Assembly (NCBI RefSeq): GCF_040610475.1
Contig: NZ_JBEXMJ010000012.1
Span: 153,369-217,368, forward strand
DNA: 64,000 bases
Origin: Actinopolymorpha sp. NPDC004070
GTDB taxonomy: Bacteria; Actinomycetota; Actinomycetes; Propionibacteriales; Actinopolymorphaceae
Direction: 5' to 3'
Shown one piece after another: positions 35,753 to 44,434 of this stretch (its first letter is position 1; each line of letters starts with the position of its first letter). Under the pieces are notes generated by a model that was not told the origin of the DNA, did no database searches, and saw only the letters and a list, made by a program, of their open reading frames with translations. The position numbers and the translations under genes were made by a program.

Positions 35753-36017
35753 CAGGTCGGATCTCGCTCGACGGCATGTAGCAGGCGCCGCCACCTCGCT
35801 CATCCTTTCTTGCAAGTCCTCCGCACCGGGCGATCTGGACCGCTGGAGGAGCAGTTGTCAGCTGGCGCCGGCACCCGTCGCGGGAAAGATGGCTTGGTTG
35901 AACCAGAAGTGGGGAAGACGGTGACGCGGGCGTTTCGGATGCTTCGGTGGTCGGGGTGGAGCCGTCGCCTGGGATGGGAGATCGCAGGTTGGATGAGCTG
36001 CTCTCGGCGGGAGGCCG

Positions 36018-36452
36018 ATGATGGTTCCGGTTGCCGCGGCGTTCCTTGCGGCGGGAGCCGCGGCTGTCTGCGTGGACCAGCTCTCGAAGGTGGTTGCGGG
36101 ACGGCTGCTCGCTGGTCACGGCTTGCGCCTGGTTGCTTGGCGGTGTGGCTTGAGGTGGGTGCTCAATCACCGGGGTGGTGTGGTCGCGCTGCCTGTCCGG
36201 TGGGCGGTCTTGGTTTGGTCTGCTGCGCTCGCGTGCGCGGGGCTGCTGGTGGTGGGGCAATGGTCTTCGCTGGGGATTGGCGGGGCCGTCGGTCTGGGTC
36301 TGGTCGTGGGTGGTGCGGCCGGCAACCTCGTTGATCGGCTACTGCGCGGCGCGGTCGTGGACTTCATCGCGCTGCGGGCTTGGCCGACCTTCAACCTCGC
36401 GGATGCCGCTATGGTCGCCGGCGCAGTCGTGCTGGCGGGGGGCCTCGCATGA
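36018..36452 (+). CDS. Signal peptidase II (LspA-like)
   Basis: 144 aa, four membrane helices. All LspA signatures are present: VDQLSKVVA at the N-terminus, [22 protein letters not shown] with the first catalytic Asp and [19 protein letters not shown] with the second. It is shorter than housekeeping actinobacterial LspA (usually 170-200 aa). GGGAGG lies just before the ATG. The next frame starts on its stop codon. Should cleave prolipoprotein signals; the neighbour at 36756 may be its substrate. Confidence 0.88.
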   Translation: MMVPVAAAFLAAGAAAVCVDQLSKVVAGRLLAGHGLRLVAWRCGLRWVLNHRGGVVALPVRWAVLVWSAALACAGLLVVGQWSSLGIGGAVGLGLVVGGAAGNLVDRLLRGAVVDFIALRAWPTFNLADAAMVAGAVVLAGGLA

Positions 36453-36755
36453 CCGCGGCGGGCGGTGCGGTTCTCGGCAGATGGACGGGGCGCCGGGTGC
36501 TCTTCAGTCGGCGGGCGCCGACGTCCCTGGCGCTATCAGCGCTCACGCGCGCCGCCGCGCCGTTCGCGGGGGCGGTGTTTCCTTGGCGTGGTCGACGCCT
36601 ACGGGGCCGGCCGCCTGGCGCTGGAGGCGGCCCGTGCCGGCACCGGCTCGGGCAGGACAGGTGCGAGCAGCGCGTTGTCCATGTCATTGACCGTCGGCGG
36701 ATTGACCGTGCGCATGGCGGTTCGCCAAGCTGAGATCGCTGGAGGGGCGGCAGCG
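36449..36755 (+). pseudogene. Small gene with apparent frameshift
   Basis: ATG at 36449 overlaps the LspA stop. The first frame is GC-rich at third positions to about 36585 (APTSLALSALTRAAAPFAGAVF), then coding character moves to another frame (VVDAYGAGRLALEAARAGTGSGR ... VRQAEIAGGAAAM) that runs in frame into the next gene. One indel near 36585 would restore a single protein. Either a real frameshift, a sequence error, or two overlapping small genes. Confidence 0.4.
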
Positions 36756-37199
36756 ATGTCCAACTTGTCCTTGATCTCGTCACTGCTGGTGCTGGTCGTG
36801 GTGCTGTTTCTGGGCTTCGCGGGCTGTGACACCCTGTGGGGACTGGATCCAGTCACACCCCCGGGGCCGCTGGAGTTCAGCCTTCAGGTGGTCTACCCGC
36901 TGGCAGTTGTCGGCGATGTCACGTTCACATATCTGCGACCCGGTGACACGACGGCTGTGACCAAGACCGCGACGCAGCAAGGGGACCTTTACGTGTTCTC
37001 GTTCGACGAGCGCGAGGTCGGCGCCTGGATGGTCAACTGCGCGATGACAGCGAACGTGGACGGCGTTCCGGAGCACAAGGCCTCGCTGACTGGCCACTTC
37101 ATCATGCCCGACTCAGGGAACTGGGTGTACAGGTTCGTGGCCAGCCTTACGCCGCCGGACGGCTTCGTGATCCAGCCCGTGGGGCTCGACGCGAGATAG
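36756..37199 (+). CDS. Putative lipoprotein of unknown function
   Basis: 147 aa. A hydrophobic leader (SSLLVLVVVLFLGFAGC) ends in a lipobox-like FAGC, with few charges before it. The mature part is a beta-rich domain of about 120 residues (LEFSLQVVYPLAVVGDVTFTYLRPGD) with one other Cys. GGAGG at 36741 sets the ATG at 36756, though an in-frame extension upstream exists. Lies in the orphan LspA cluster. Confidence 0.6.
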   Translation: MSNLSLISSLLVLVVVLFLGFAGCDTLWGLDPVTPPGPLEFSLQVVYPLAVVGDVTFTYLRPGDTTAVTKTATQQGDLYVFSFDEREVGAWMVNCAMTANVDGVPEHKASLTGHFIMPDSGNWVYRFVASLTPPDGFVIQPVGLDAR

Positions 37200-37266
37200 G
37201 CGGGGAGCTGGTGGTCGACTTCAAGATCGAGCTTCCCGACGGGCTCGAGTAGGCGGAGGTGCAGAC

Positions 37267-39822
37267 GTGGCCAGTGTCACGGGCGAGTACGACGTCGCCA
37301 CCGAGGTGAGCATCGGGCTGGTCAACTGCGTCTTGGCGGCGATTCACGAGAATGAGAACAGGGCCTACCCGCGGTTGTGCCACAGTCTGACCGCCAGCGT
37401 TGACGACGCCTACCGCGGAGCCGCAGATCCGATTCCGGAGTCCGAACGGACCGGTATCCGCACGACCGTCGAGGTCCAACTGTCCACCCCAACCGTCTCA
37501 CTGCCGGTGGACGCATTAGCCGACACGCTCTGGTCGCGCAGCCGGCAGCCGGTCAGGACGGCCGCCCGGGGCGGTCCGCTCGGTCCCTGGGGGCGGCCGA
37601 CCTGCTGGCCGAGTATCAGCGCCCGTCTCCGGCTAAGGGCCTGGTTGCGCGATACGCCAGCGGAGCTGCCGGAGTTCGTCCACGGCGATCTGTATCTGAC
37701 GGCCGGGCTCGTGCGGACCGTCTTGTGGCAATGGCATCCGCTCCCCCCGCGTAGAAGGACATTCCTGGGTCTCGACCACAGCGCCGGACCTGAGGTCCGG
37801 TTCGAGCCGGCGGCGGGAGCCACGCTCACCGATCAGCAGCGCGTCCTGGTGGAGCGGATCGTGCGCAACGCCTTCCGGGGCGACAGCGAGCCTGTCAGCG
37901 TCGAGCTGCAGCTTCCGCCGGAGGTCCATCGGTTCGACTACAAGCTTCAGCCAACGGGCGCGCGCCCATCGGCGATGCTTCTGTTCACCCTCAGCGACAG
38001 CCCTCCGGGCCCGCAGGGCCCGGGCAGTGTCGGCGCGCGGTTCCTCCCTGGCGGGGCCGACTTTGCGGTCGCCGTCGGACGGGACTACCTGCTGGGCCTG
38101 CTTCGCCGCGAGCTGCTCGGCGGCCTCCCACCCGAGTACGAGCGCTCGGGGACCTTCTGGCGCGTGAGTCTCCGCCCGGACTGGAACGGCGCCACATTCG
38201 ACCTGCAACCCGGGCGGATCCTTTTCTCGATCAGCGGCGACGGCCGCATCACCTATGGCGTCGCGCCGCTTTCCACAACCGACGACTTCAGCTTCACGGT
38301 TCGGCTGGCAGTGACGCTGCAGGTCGTCGGCGGGCAGGTGCGGCCCGCGCTCGTCGGAGATCCGGAGATCGAGCTGCACGGGGTGTTCGCCTTCGAGTCG
38401 CTGATCAATGACGCCGCCCGCAACGCGATCAAGGCGGGCTTGCAGGCCAGGCTGGATCCCGTTCCGGCAGATCTGCGCGACGCGCTCGACGTCGGGCGGT
38501 ATCTCAAGACGATGATGAGCACTCTGCACCCGGCTGACCCCGGTGTCGCGCTGACCGGGGTGCAGATCCGCGCCGACGGGGTCGTCGTCGCGGGAACCGT
38601 CGCATTGGCACCGTCCCGCCCCGTGACGGTGCGACGGGCGGACCTGAACGGCCGTGCCGACGCGCTCGAGAGCTGGATCCCGGGCGGGACGATCGACCGG
38701 TTCGTGTGGGACGGTCACCTCGAGGAGCACAGGTTCGTGACCGAGAATCCGATCGCGGCGATCCAAGGATGCCTGTCGGTCCAGGGCACCAGAGTCACCC
38801 GCGGAGGCGGCCTCGTGCCGGTGGCAGCCGAGGATTGCCCCCTTGTCGTCGCCCTCCTCCCCGTTCTGACGGGGCTGCCGACCCCTGCCGTGCCATGTCG
38901 CAGGCTTCTGCTTCCGCTGCTGGCGGGCGGGCCGGGGGAAGGGGTCGAGGTCGTCGGACACTACGACCCCTGGGCGTCCGGTCTCGCGCCGCGCCAGGGG
39001 CCCACCAACCTGCTCGTGCACTTCGCCGAACGACCCTGGGCCGAGGCAGCGCGGACCATCGCGGAAGCGCTGGCCGCCACCCGACACCGCGACGCCGCGC
39101 TCATCGTGCTCGGCGTGCTCGGGCCGGGAGAACTCCCACGCGCCGCAACGGTAGCCCTGAAGGGGGACGCGACCGTGCTGCTCGCCGAGGACTCCACGGG
39201 CAGCTGGGCCGACACGTTCGGGACCCCGAAGCGCCCGACTACCGTGCTTGTCGGCCCCAACGGCGCGGTTCGGTGGAAGGACCAGGAGGCGCTCGATCCC
39301 GCGAAGCTCGCCAGGGCGCTCGATGAACACCTCGAGCCCGGCGGCAAAGTCGCCTGGTGGCCCCTGCGCCTGGCGGTGCCGACAGGCGGGCGGGCGCCCG
39401 ACGCTCCCCTCCGGCTCGGCGACGGCAGACAGCTGGCGCTCCGCAGGCTGCGCGGCGGATCGGTGGTGCTCAGCTTCTGGACGTCGTGTTCTGAACCGAG
39501 CGTCGAACAGCTCCGGCAGCTGCGTGATGCGCTCGAGACGGGTCGGGTGGACCGGCCTCACATTTTCGGGATCGGGGACGGAGAGGACCCGCAGCAAGTC
39601 TCCCGGCTCGCCGAGCGTGAGCAGCTTCCCTTCCCACTCATCGCCGACCCCGAGCGGAGCATCGCCCGCCGCTACGGCGTCTCATGCTGGCCGACCACCG
39701 TGCAGATCGGTCTCGACCGCAGCGTTGAGGCGACCGACCTCGGACTGGTCCCGGGCGTGAGTCTGTGTGAGCGCCAGACGCTGGGCGACATGGGACACCT
39801 CACCAACAACGTAATCCTGTGA
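37267..39822 (+). CDS. 851-aa protein with C-terminal thioredoxin-like domain
   Basis: A long protein with no signal peptide. Residues 1-540 are unrecognised, beta-rich and contain paired patterns around RFEPAAGATLTDQQRVLVERIVRNAF and PEIELHGVFAFESLINDAARNAIKAGLQARL, reminiscent of elongated lipid-binding (TULIP-like) folds. From about 545 two thioredoxin-like segments follow; the second (705-850) has LRGGSVVLSFWTSCSEPSVEQLRQL and FPLIADPERSIARRYGV, as in TlpA/AhpC proteins, but with one Cys instead of CxxC. GGAGG precedes the GTG. Function unknown. Confidence 0.65.
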   Translation: MASVTGEYDVATEVSIGLVNCVLAAIHENENRAYPRLCHSLTASVDDAYRGAADPIPESERTGIRTTVEVQLSTPTVSLPVDALADTLWSRSRQPVRTAARGGPLGPWGRPTCWPSISARLRLRAWLRDTPAELPEFVHGDLYLTAGLVRTVLWQWHPLPPRRRTFLGLDHSAGPEVRFEPAAGATLTDQQRVLVERIVRNAFRGDSEPVSVELQLPPEVHRFDYKLQPTGARPSAMLLFTLSDSPPGPQGPGSVGARFLPGGADFAVAVGRDYLLGLLRRELLGGLPPEYERSGTFWRVSLRPDWNGATFDLQPGRILFSISGDGRITYGVAPLSTTDDFSFTVRLAVTLQVVGGQVRPALVGDPEIELHGVFAFESLINDAARNAIKAGLQARLDPVPADLRDALDVGRYLKTMMSTLHPADPGVALTGVQIRADGVVVAGTVALAPSRPVTVRRADLNGRADALESWIPGGTIDRFVWDGHLEEHRFVTENPIAAIQGCLSVQGTRVTRGGGLVPVAAEDCPLVVALLPVLTGLPTPAVPCRRLLLPLLAGGPGEGVEVVGHYDPWASGLAPRQGPTNLLVHFAERPWAEAARTIAEALAATRHRDAALIVLGVLGPGELPRAATVALKGDATVLLAEDSTGSWADTFGTPKRPTTVLVGPNGAVRWKDQEALDPAKLARALDEHLEPGGKVAWWPLRLAVPTGGRAPDAPLRLGDGRQLALRRLRGGSVVLSFWTSCSEPSVEQLRQLRDALETGRVDRPHIFGIGDGEDPQQVSRLAEREQLPFPLIADPERSIARRYGVSCWPTTVQIGLDRSVEATDLGLVPGVSLCERQTLGDMGHLTNNVIL

Positions 39823-39951
39823 CGGCTGGGCTCCCCGAGGCGTCGGTTTTCGTCGACGAGCTGACGCGCAGCGACTCAGGGCAGCGGTCCCAATGACTAG
39901 CGGTCGGAGGTCAGCGCCGTTGGCCGGGTCCTGGTCACCGTCGCTTGCCCG

Positions 39952-40004
39952 CGGACGGGTACCGTGCCCGGCCGTACCGGCCGGACGGGTACCGTGCCCG
40001 GCCG
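39952..40004 (+). repeat. 30-base tandem repeat
   Basis: GGACGGGTACCGTGCCCGGC occurs twice, 30 bases apart, in the intergenic stretch downstream of the 851-aa gene. No gene or obvious structure covers it. Confidence 0.6.
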
Positions 40005-40109
40005 GTACGGCGCCGGCAGATCGCGGCAGTGAAGGCCGAGTGAAAGGCGTCGATGATCTCGACTGTCGCAGCGGATCAGTCTCGAGGCAGAGTCGCCGTG
40101 GTCATTGGA

Positions 40110-40233
40110 TATGAGATCATCCTCACGGTCCCGTTGCGTGTGGAGTACTCGTCGACCCCTGCCGGACGCAGCGCGCTCGGGCCGGTGTTCGCGCTGTGCG
40201 AGTCGGCCGAGAGCAACCACGCCCACGCACACG
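40110..40233 (+). pseudogene. C-terminal remnant of an HxlR-type regulator
   Basis: The frame reads ILTVPLRVEYSSTPAGRSALGPVFALCESAE, matching the end of HxlR/MarR-like HTH regulators (PPRVEYxLTPLGRSLxPVLxALxxWAE). The DNA-binding part is missing. It lies just upstream of the quinone oxidoreductase gene, as HxlR regulators often do. Confidence 0.6.
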
Positions 40234-40391
40234 CCCAGGGGGCGGTGACGAATCGCCCATGTAGGCCTCCCCTGATCCGGTGCTGCTTTTCCTCGGGTAA
40301 GTAGTCTCCCTTGCGGGTAACTGCATCCTCGCGGATAGCGACTCCGCAACGGGCTGGCACGGTGCACGGTCCGTGGAGAGGAAAGCACCCG

Positions 40392-41417
40392 ATGGCCGAT
40401 CAGCCGCAGACGATGCCCGCCGTCGTCAACCGCGCCGGAGGCCCCGTCGACAACCCCGACAGCCTGGTCGACGCACTCGTGCCCGCACCGGCTGCACCCA
40501 CCGGGCGTGACCTGCTCGTCGAGGTGCGCGCGGTGTCGGTGAACCCTGTGGATGTGAAGGTGCGCGCTTCCGGTAACCGGGCGCAGAAGGACCGCATTCT
40601 CGGGTGGGACGCCTCCGGCGTCGTTCTCGCCGCAGGCCCCGAGACGAACCTGTTCCGTGTCGGTGACGAGGTCTACTACGCCGGAAGCCTCGACCGGCCC
40701 GGCTCCGACGCCGCCCGCCAGCTCGTGGACGAGCGCATCGTCGGCAGCAAACCGACCTCCCTCAGCCACGTGGAAGCGGCGGCGCTTCCGCTGACCGGGA
40801 TCACCGCATGGGAGGCGCTGTTCGACAAGCTCCGCCTGACCACCGAGTCGACCGGCACCCTGCTGGTGCTGGGAGCAGCGGGCGGGGTCGGCTCCATCCT
40901 CATCCAGCTCACCAAGGTCCTCACCGGTGTGAAGGTAATCGCCACCGCGTCCCGCCCAGAGTCTCGTGCCTGGGCTGAGCAGCTCGGCGCCGACGTCGTG
41001 GTCGACCACTCCGACCCCGACCTCGCCCAGCGCATCCTCGATGCCGCGCCCGGCGGCGTCGACTATGTGTTCAGCGCGCATAGCAGGGGACGCATCCCGC
41101 TGTTCACGCAGGTGTTGCGTCCGTTCGGACAGATCGTCGCGATCGACGACGAACGCGACCTGGACTTCTACGCCCTGAAGGACAAGAGCATCTCCTGGCA
41201 CTGGGAGTTCATGTTCACCCGCCCCCGCCACTCCTGGGACCTCACTGCCCAGCATGACGGGCTGGACCGCATCGCCGAACTGGTCGACGACGGCCGCATC
41301 CGCACGACTCTCACGCGGACCCTCGCGCCGCTCGACGCGACACGACTGCGCGAAGCCCACAGGATTGTGGAGGCCGGCCACATGATCGGGAAGGTCGTCG
41401 TTGCCGCCGATGAATAG
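40392..41417 (+). CDS. Zinc-less MDR quinone oxidoreductase/alcohol dehydrogenase-like
   Basis: 341 aa medium-chain reductase. EVRAVSVNPVDVKVRASGN is the N-terminal catalytic domain and LLVLGAAGGVGSILIQLTKVL the NAD(P)H-binding loop. The text fits the TIGR02817 zinc-binding-alcohol-dehydrogenase-family quinone reductases, which lack catalytic zinc. GGAGAGG precedes ATG 40392. Probably once controlled by the HxlR gene whose remnant lies upstream. Confidence 0.88.
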   Translation: MADQPQTMPAVVNRAGGPVDNPDSLVDALVPAPAAPTGRDLLVEVRAVSVNPVDVKVRASGNRAQKDRILGWDASGVVLAAGPETNLFRVGDEVYYAGSLDRPGSDAARQLVDERIVGSKPTSLSHVEAAALPLTGITAWEALFDKLRLTTESTGTLLVLGAAGGVGSILIQLTKVLTGVKVIATASRPESRAWAEQLGADVVVDHSDPDLAQRILDAAPGGVDYVFSAHSRGRIPLFTQVLRPFGQIVAIDDERDLDFYALKDKSISWHWEFMFTRPRHSWDLTAQHDGLDRIAELVDDGRIRTTLTRTLAPLDATRLREAHRIVEAGHMIGKVVVAADE

Positions 41418-41905
41418 CAGTCTGCGTATCTCGCTTACTCCTCAGGCATCACTGGCAAGACGGCCGCCCTCCGTCATGGAGCGATGAACGTCGTGGGCCG
41501 AGCCCTGCACGCCACGTTTGGCTCGCCTGCTGATGGGCCGCCGGACTTCGACGCGAGCCGATGGCGGCGCTCCAGCTCGCAGGTTGGCGTGTTCGGCCAA
41601 TCCGTGGGGGCTGCGCCGACTACGCCGAACTCGAACGAATGGGCAGACCTTCGGGCCGGGGCTGAGGAAGTCCGCGATATCTCGACCTTGATGGACGCTG
41701 CTTACGCCCGTCTTTGCCGGTGCGGGCAGTGATCGCGTTCGGTTTCGGTCACAGGCTGAGCCGGCTGTCCGGTGCGATCCTGGTCCTCGATGTTGCCGGG
41801 CTCAATGAGCACGATCGAGTGAGGGTGAAGATTGCCGATGCTCGCCATGTATCGAAGCCTTGTAGTTACCATCCAAAGTGGGGGAGGCAAAGGTCGGAGT
41901 GTGGG
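41418..41905. other. Region without supported gene
   Basis: An 82-codon frame (41484-41732) has no ribosome site and no recognisable motif. I see no RNA gene or repeat. Confidence 0.4.
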
Positions 41906-42157
41906 ATGGATAAGGTCGTGAGTTTCTCAAAAGATATCCTTCCGCTCTTCACGGAAGTTGACATCGCTCATATGAGGCGTCTAAAGGTTTACCTCGACGA
42001 CTACGAATACATGAGTGATCGAGATCATGCGGCCGCCGTGGATCGTCAACTTTCCGGCAAGCGTATGCCGCCGTCAACGCGTGGCGGAGCCGGTCCTTGG
42101 CCAGACGATCACATCGCACTTTTCCGGGCCTGGATTGACGGTGACTGCCAACCCTGA
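41906..42157 (+). CDS. Small conserved protein with MPP/WI motif
   Basis: 83 aa starting MDKVVSFSKDILPLFTEVDIAHMRRLKVYLDDYEYM and ending KRMPPSTRGGAGPWPDDHIALFRAWIDGDCQP. The spacing of DI-PLF, MPP, GGxWP and LFxxWIxxGC resembles the heme-less relatives of cytochrome-like domains, but there is no CxxCH. Base composition is less GC-rich than its neighbours. Lies just before the SLAC1-type transporter. Role unknown. Confidence 0.6.
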   Translation: MDKVVSFSKDILPLFTEVDIAHMRRLKVYLDDYEYMSDRDHAAAVDRQLSGKRMPPSTRGGAGPWPDDHIALFRAWIDGDCQP

Positions 42158-42248
42158 TCTCGAAGGCGTCGCGCTTCGAGATATTTGCATCACGACCAGT
42201 CGGTACTCGTTGAGTCGTTTCCGGCGGTAATGGCGGTGGAGGACTCGG

Positions 42249-43217
42249 TTGAACACGCCCACAGCGCAGCCCCAGGTGGGGATCACCCCGAACATGTTCG
42301 GGATCTCCTACGGAATGGCGGGCCTGGCCATCTGCTGGCGACATGCGGCCATGCTGGGGGTGGCGCCCGCGCTGGCAGCCGACGTCCTGTTCATCCTCGC
42401 CGCCGCCGTGTGGCTGGTGCTTGTCGTCGGCTACCTGGTGCAGGTGCCGCGCCGGACAGGCGGGTGGCGCGCCGAGCTGGACGATCCGGTGTTGGCGCCG
42501 TTCGTGTCGCTGATCCCGATCGTCGGCATGCTCCTCGCCACCGGCCTGATGCCCCACGTCCCCTTGGCGGGGAGCTGGCTGTTCGGGGCTTTCGCCGTCG
42601 TCACCATTGCCCTGGCCGGGTGGATGACCGGCCAATGGATCGTCGAAGGCCTCGACCTGGACCGGTTGCACCCCGGCTATGTCCTGCCCGCCGTCGCTGG
42701 TGGACTCATCGCCTCCATCGGCGCCGCCTTCGCCGGCTGGACCGCCGTAGCACACGCGTTCATGGGCCTCGGCGTCGTGGCGTGGCTGCTCATCGGCTCC
42801 GTCATCATGGCACGGCTACTGTTCCGTCCCCGGCTACCTGCGCCGCTGACGCCCACCCTGGCCATCGACGTCGCACCGCCGGCTCTCGCCGGCCTCGCCT
42901 TCCTGGCCATCACCCACGGCAGGGTCGACGCACTCATCCTGGCCTTCGGCGGCTTCACCGCGCTCGCCGTCATCGCCCAGCTCCGGCTGATCCCGACGTA
43001 CCGCCGGCTTACGTTCGGCCCAGCGTTCTGGTCGTTCGCGTTCCCATACGCCGCCGTCGCCACCTTCGCCCTGCACTGGATCAACTACGGAAGGCCCGTC
43101 GGGCGCACAGCTTGGAGCTGGGTCGTACTGCTCGCAATCACAGTCTTCATCGCGGCCCTTGTGGTCAAGACCGCCGTTGCGCTCGCCCGCGGTAGCTTTC
43201 TGCCTCGACTCCCATAG
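42249..43217 (+). CDS. SLAC1/TehA-family anion channel or transporter
   Basis: 322 aa with ten membrane helices. The N-terminal GITPNMFGISYGMAGLAICWR and late FGPAFWSFAFPYAAVATFALHW are the SLAC1/TDT (tellurite resistance/dicarboxylate transporter) signatures. Starts at TTG 42249 with GGAGG 6 bases upstream. Function could be small-anion or malate transport; not provable here. Confidence 0.82.
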   Translation: MNTPTAQPQVGITPNMFGISYGMAGLAICWRHAAMLGVAPALAADVLFILAAAVWLVLVVGYLVQVPRRTGGWRAELDDPVLAPFVSLIPIVGMLLATGLMPHVPLAGSWLFGAFAVVTIALAGWMTGQWIVEGLDLDRLHPGYVLPAVAGGLIASIGAAFAGWTAVAHAFMGLGVVAWLLIGSVIMARLLFRPRLPAPLTPTLAIDVAPPALAGLAFLAITHGRVDALILAFGGFTALAVIAQLRLIPTYRRLTFGPAFWSFAFPYAAVATFALHWINYGRPVGRTAWSWVVLLAITVFIAALVVKTAVALARGSFLPRLP

Positions 43218-43423
43218 CCGCGAGCGTGTCTTCTGACCGGAAGAACGAACCCGGAACGCGGTGACAGCCCTCTCTGGTTCGACGGCCACCACGTCCGCGT
43301 AATTGCTGCCGAGAAGCGGCTCGCTACCAAGGCCGGCCGGCTGCTGGGGGGCCGCGAGGCCGGGGCGGCTTGGCCGCTGACCGGGCGCGATGCCGCCGCT
43401 GGTCTCGTTTCGGGGGCCCGGGG

Positions 43424-43509
43424 TGTCTCGGTTGTTTCGCGCCCAGCAGGCACGCGCAGGAGACCCTGCAAGCCGCTGATCTGGGGTATGAGACCACGTC
43501 TGAGACCAC
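43424..43509 (+). repeat. Mosaic repeat, copy 3 (hairpin part plus end motif)
   Basis: GTCTCGGTT...CAGCAGGCACGCGCAGGAGACC...CCGCTGATCTGGGG corresponds to the hairpin block at 51.67 kb, and ends GAGACCACGTCTGAGACCAC (43490-43509). The tRNA-like and central blocks are deleted. Confidence 0.6.
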
Positions 43510-43723
43510 AAGCACGGAGCTTTGCGTCGAGGATCGTCGGCTGCAGGTCGTACACGGGGGCAGCTTCGCCGAGTCGCGGATGCGTCACGGACGACCCAAC
43601 GACGGCGCGCACCACCCTTCCTCTTTTCAACTTGGGAACGTCGACGGCGGGCCGAATGGCTGGCCGGCGATGGTCGCCGACCGCCCACGTGGGGGCAGTT
43701 TCTCAGGCTGGCGAGCAGGTAGT

Positions 43724-43744
43724 AGTTTTGCAAAACTAGTTTTG
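43724..43744. promoter_or_regulatory. Nested palindromes, candidate PadR operator
   Basis: AGTTTTGCAAAACT (43724-43737) and CAAAACTAGTTTTG (43731-43744) are two perfect overlapping palindromes, with a further CTAG-containing stretch after them, 30 bases before the PadR start. The AT-rich block stands out in this GC-rich window. Confidence 0.6.
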
Positions 43745-43774
43745 AACGACTAGCCTCGGGTTCGAGGTGATGAT

Positions 43775-44434
43775 GTGACGCGGACCGTGAACAACCTGCT
43801 GGCGCTGGCCGTGCTCTCGTACCTGACACAACGGCCGATGCACGCCTATGAGCTGAACCGGATGCTGAAGGACCATGACGCGGCCCGGACCTTCAAGCTG
43901 AGCTACGGCGCGCTGTACGGCGTCGTACGCCAGATGGACGCGGCCGGGTTCATCCGAGCCGCCGGGACCGGCCAGTCGGGCAAGCTGCCCAAGCACACGA
44001 TGTACGAGCTGACCGACCTCGGCCGCGCCGAGATGCGCGACTGGCTCCAGGAACTCATCAGCGAGCCGCGTCACGAGTACCCGGCCTTCGCCGCCGCCCT
44101 CTCGCTGGTCGCGGTGTTGCCCCCGGACACGGTTGTGAACCTGCTGCGAGACCGCGTGGGCAGCCTGGCTGCCGAGATCGCCGCCATCCGCGACCAGCTC
44201 GACGCGGCAGTGGCCAAGGGAGTTTCGCCCCTGTTCCTGGTCGAGGACGACTACCGGATCGCCCTGCTCGAAGCCGAGTCGGCCTTCATCAAGACATTCA
44301 TCGCGCAGATCGAAGATCCCGAGGCCGGCCTGTTCGAGCCCTGGGCGGCTTACCACGCCGGCCAGGCGGTCCCGAACACAGCCATTGGCGACGACGCGTC
44401 CGCGCCGGGCGACGAGGAAGGACCTGCGACATGA
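43775..44434 (+). CDS. PadR-family regulator
   Basis: 219 aa. LLALAVLSYLTQRPMHAYELNRMLKDHDAARTFKLSYGALYGVVRQMDAAGFI is a canonical PadR winged helix. The long C-terminal helical domain (LVEDDYRIALLEAESAFIKTFI) makes it a PadR-s1-type dimer. GTG start; ends in ATGA overlap with the monooxygenase gene, which is its likely target with the NAD(P)-binding gene. Nested palindromes lie upstream. Confidence 0.9.
   Translation: MTRTVNNLLALAVLSYLTQRPMHAYELNRMLKDHDAARTFKLSYGALYGVVRQMDAAGFIRAAGTGQSGKLPKHTMYELTDLGRAEMRDWLQELISEPRHEYPAFAAALSLVAVLPPDTVVNLLRDRVGSLAAEIAAIRDQLDAAVAKGVSPLFLVEDDYRIALLEAESAFIKTFIAQIEDPEAGLFEPWAAYHAGQAVPNTAIGDDASAPGDEEGPAT

Noticed and set aside
37633..39597. Long antisense frame (654 codons) over the 851-aa gene
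   Set aside because: It is a shadow of the GC-rich gene: no start signal, Arg/Pro/His-rich text and no domain.
39897..41381. Long antisense frame over the quinone oxidoreductase
   Set aside because: Low-complexity Gly/Val/Asp text opposite a gene with clear MDR motifs.
41484..41732. 82-codon frame between the oxidoreductase and the small MPP/WI protein
   Set aside because: No ribosome site, no motif and irregular codon use.
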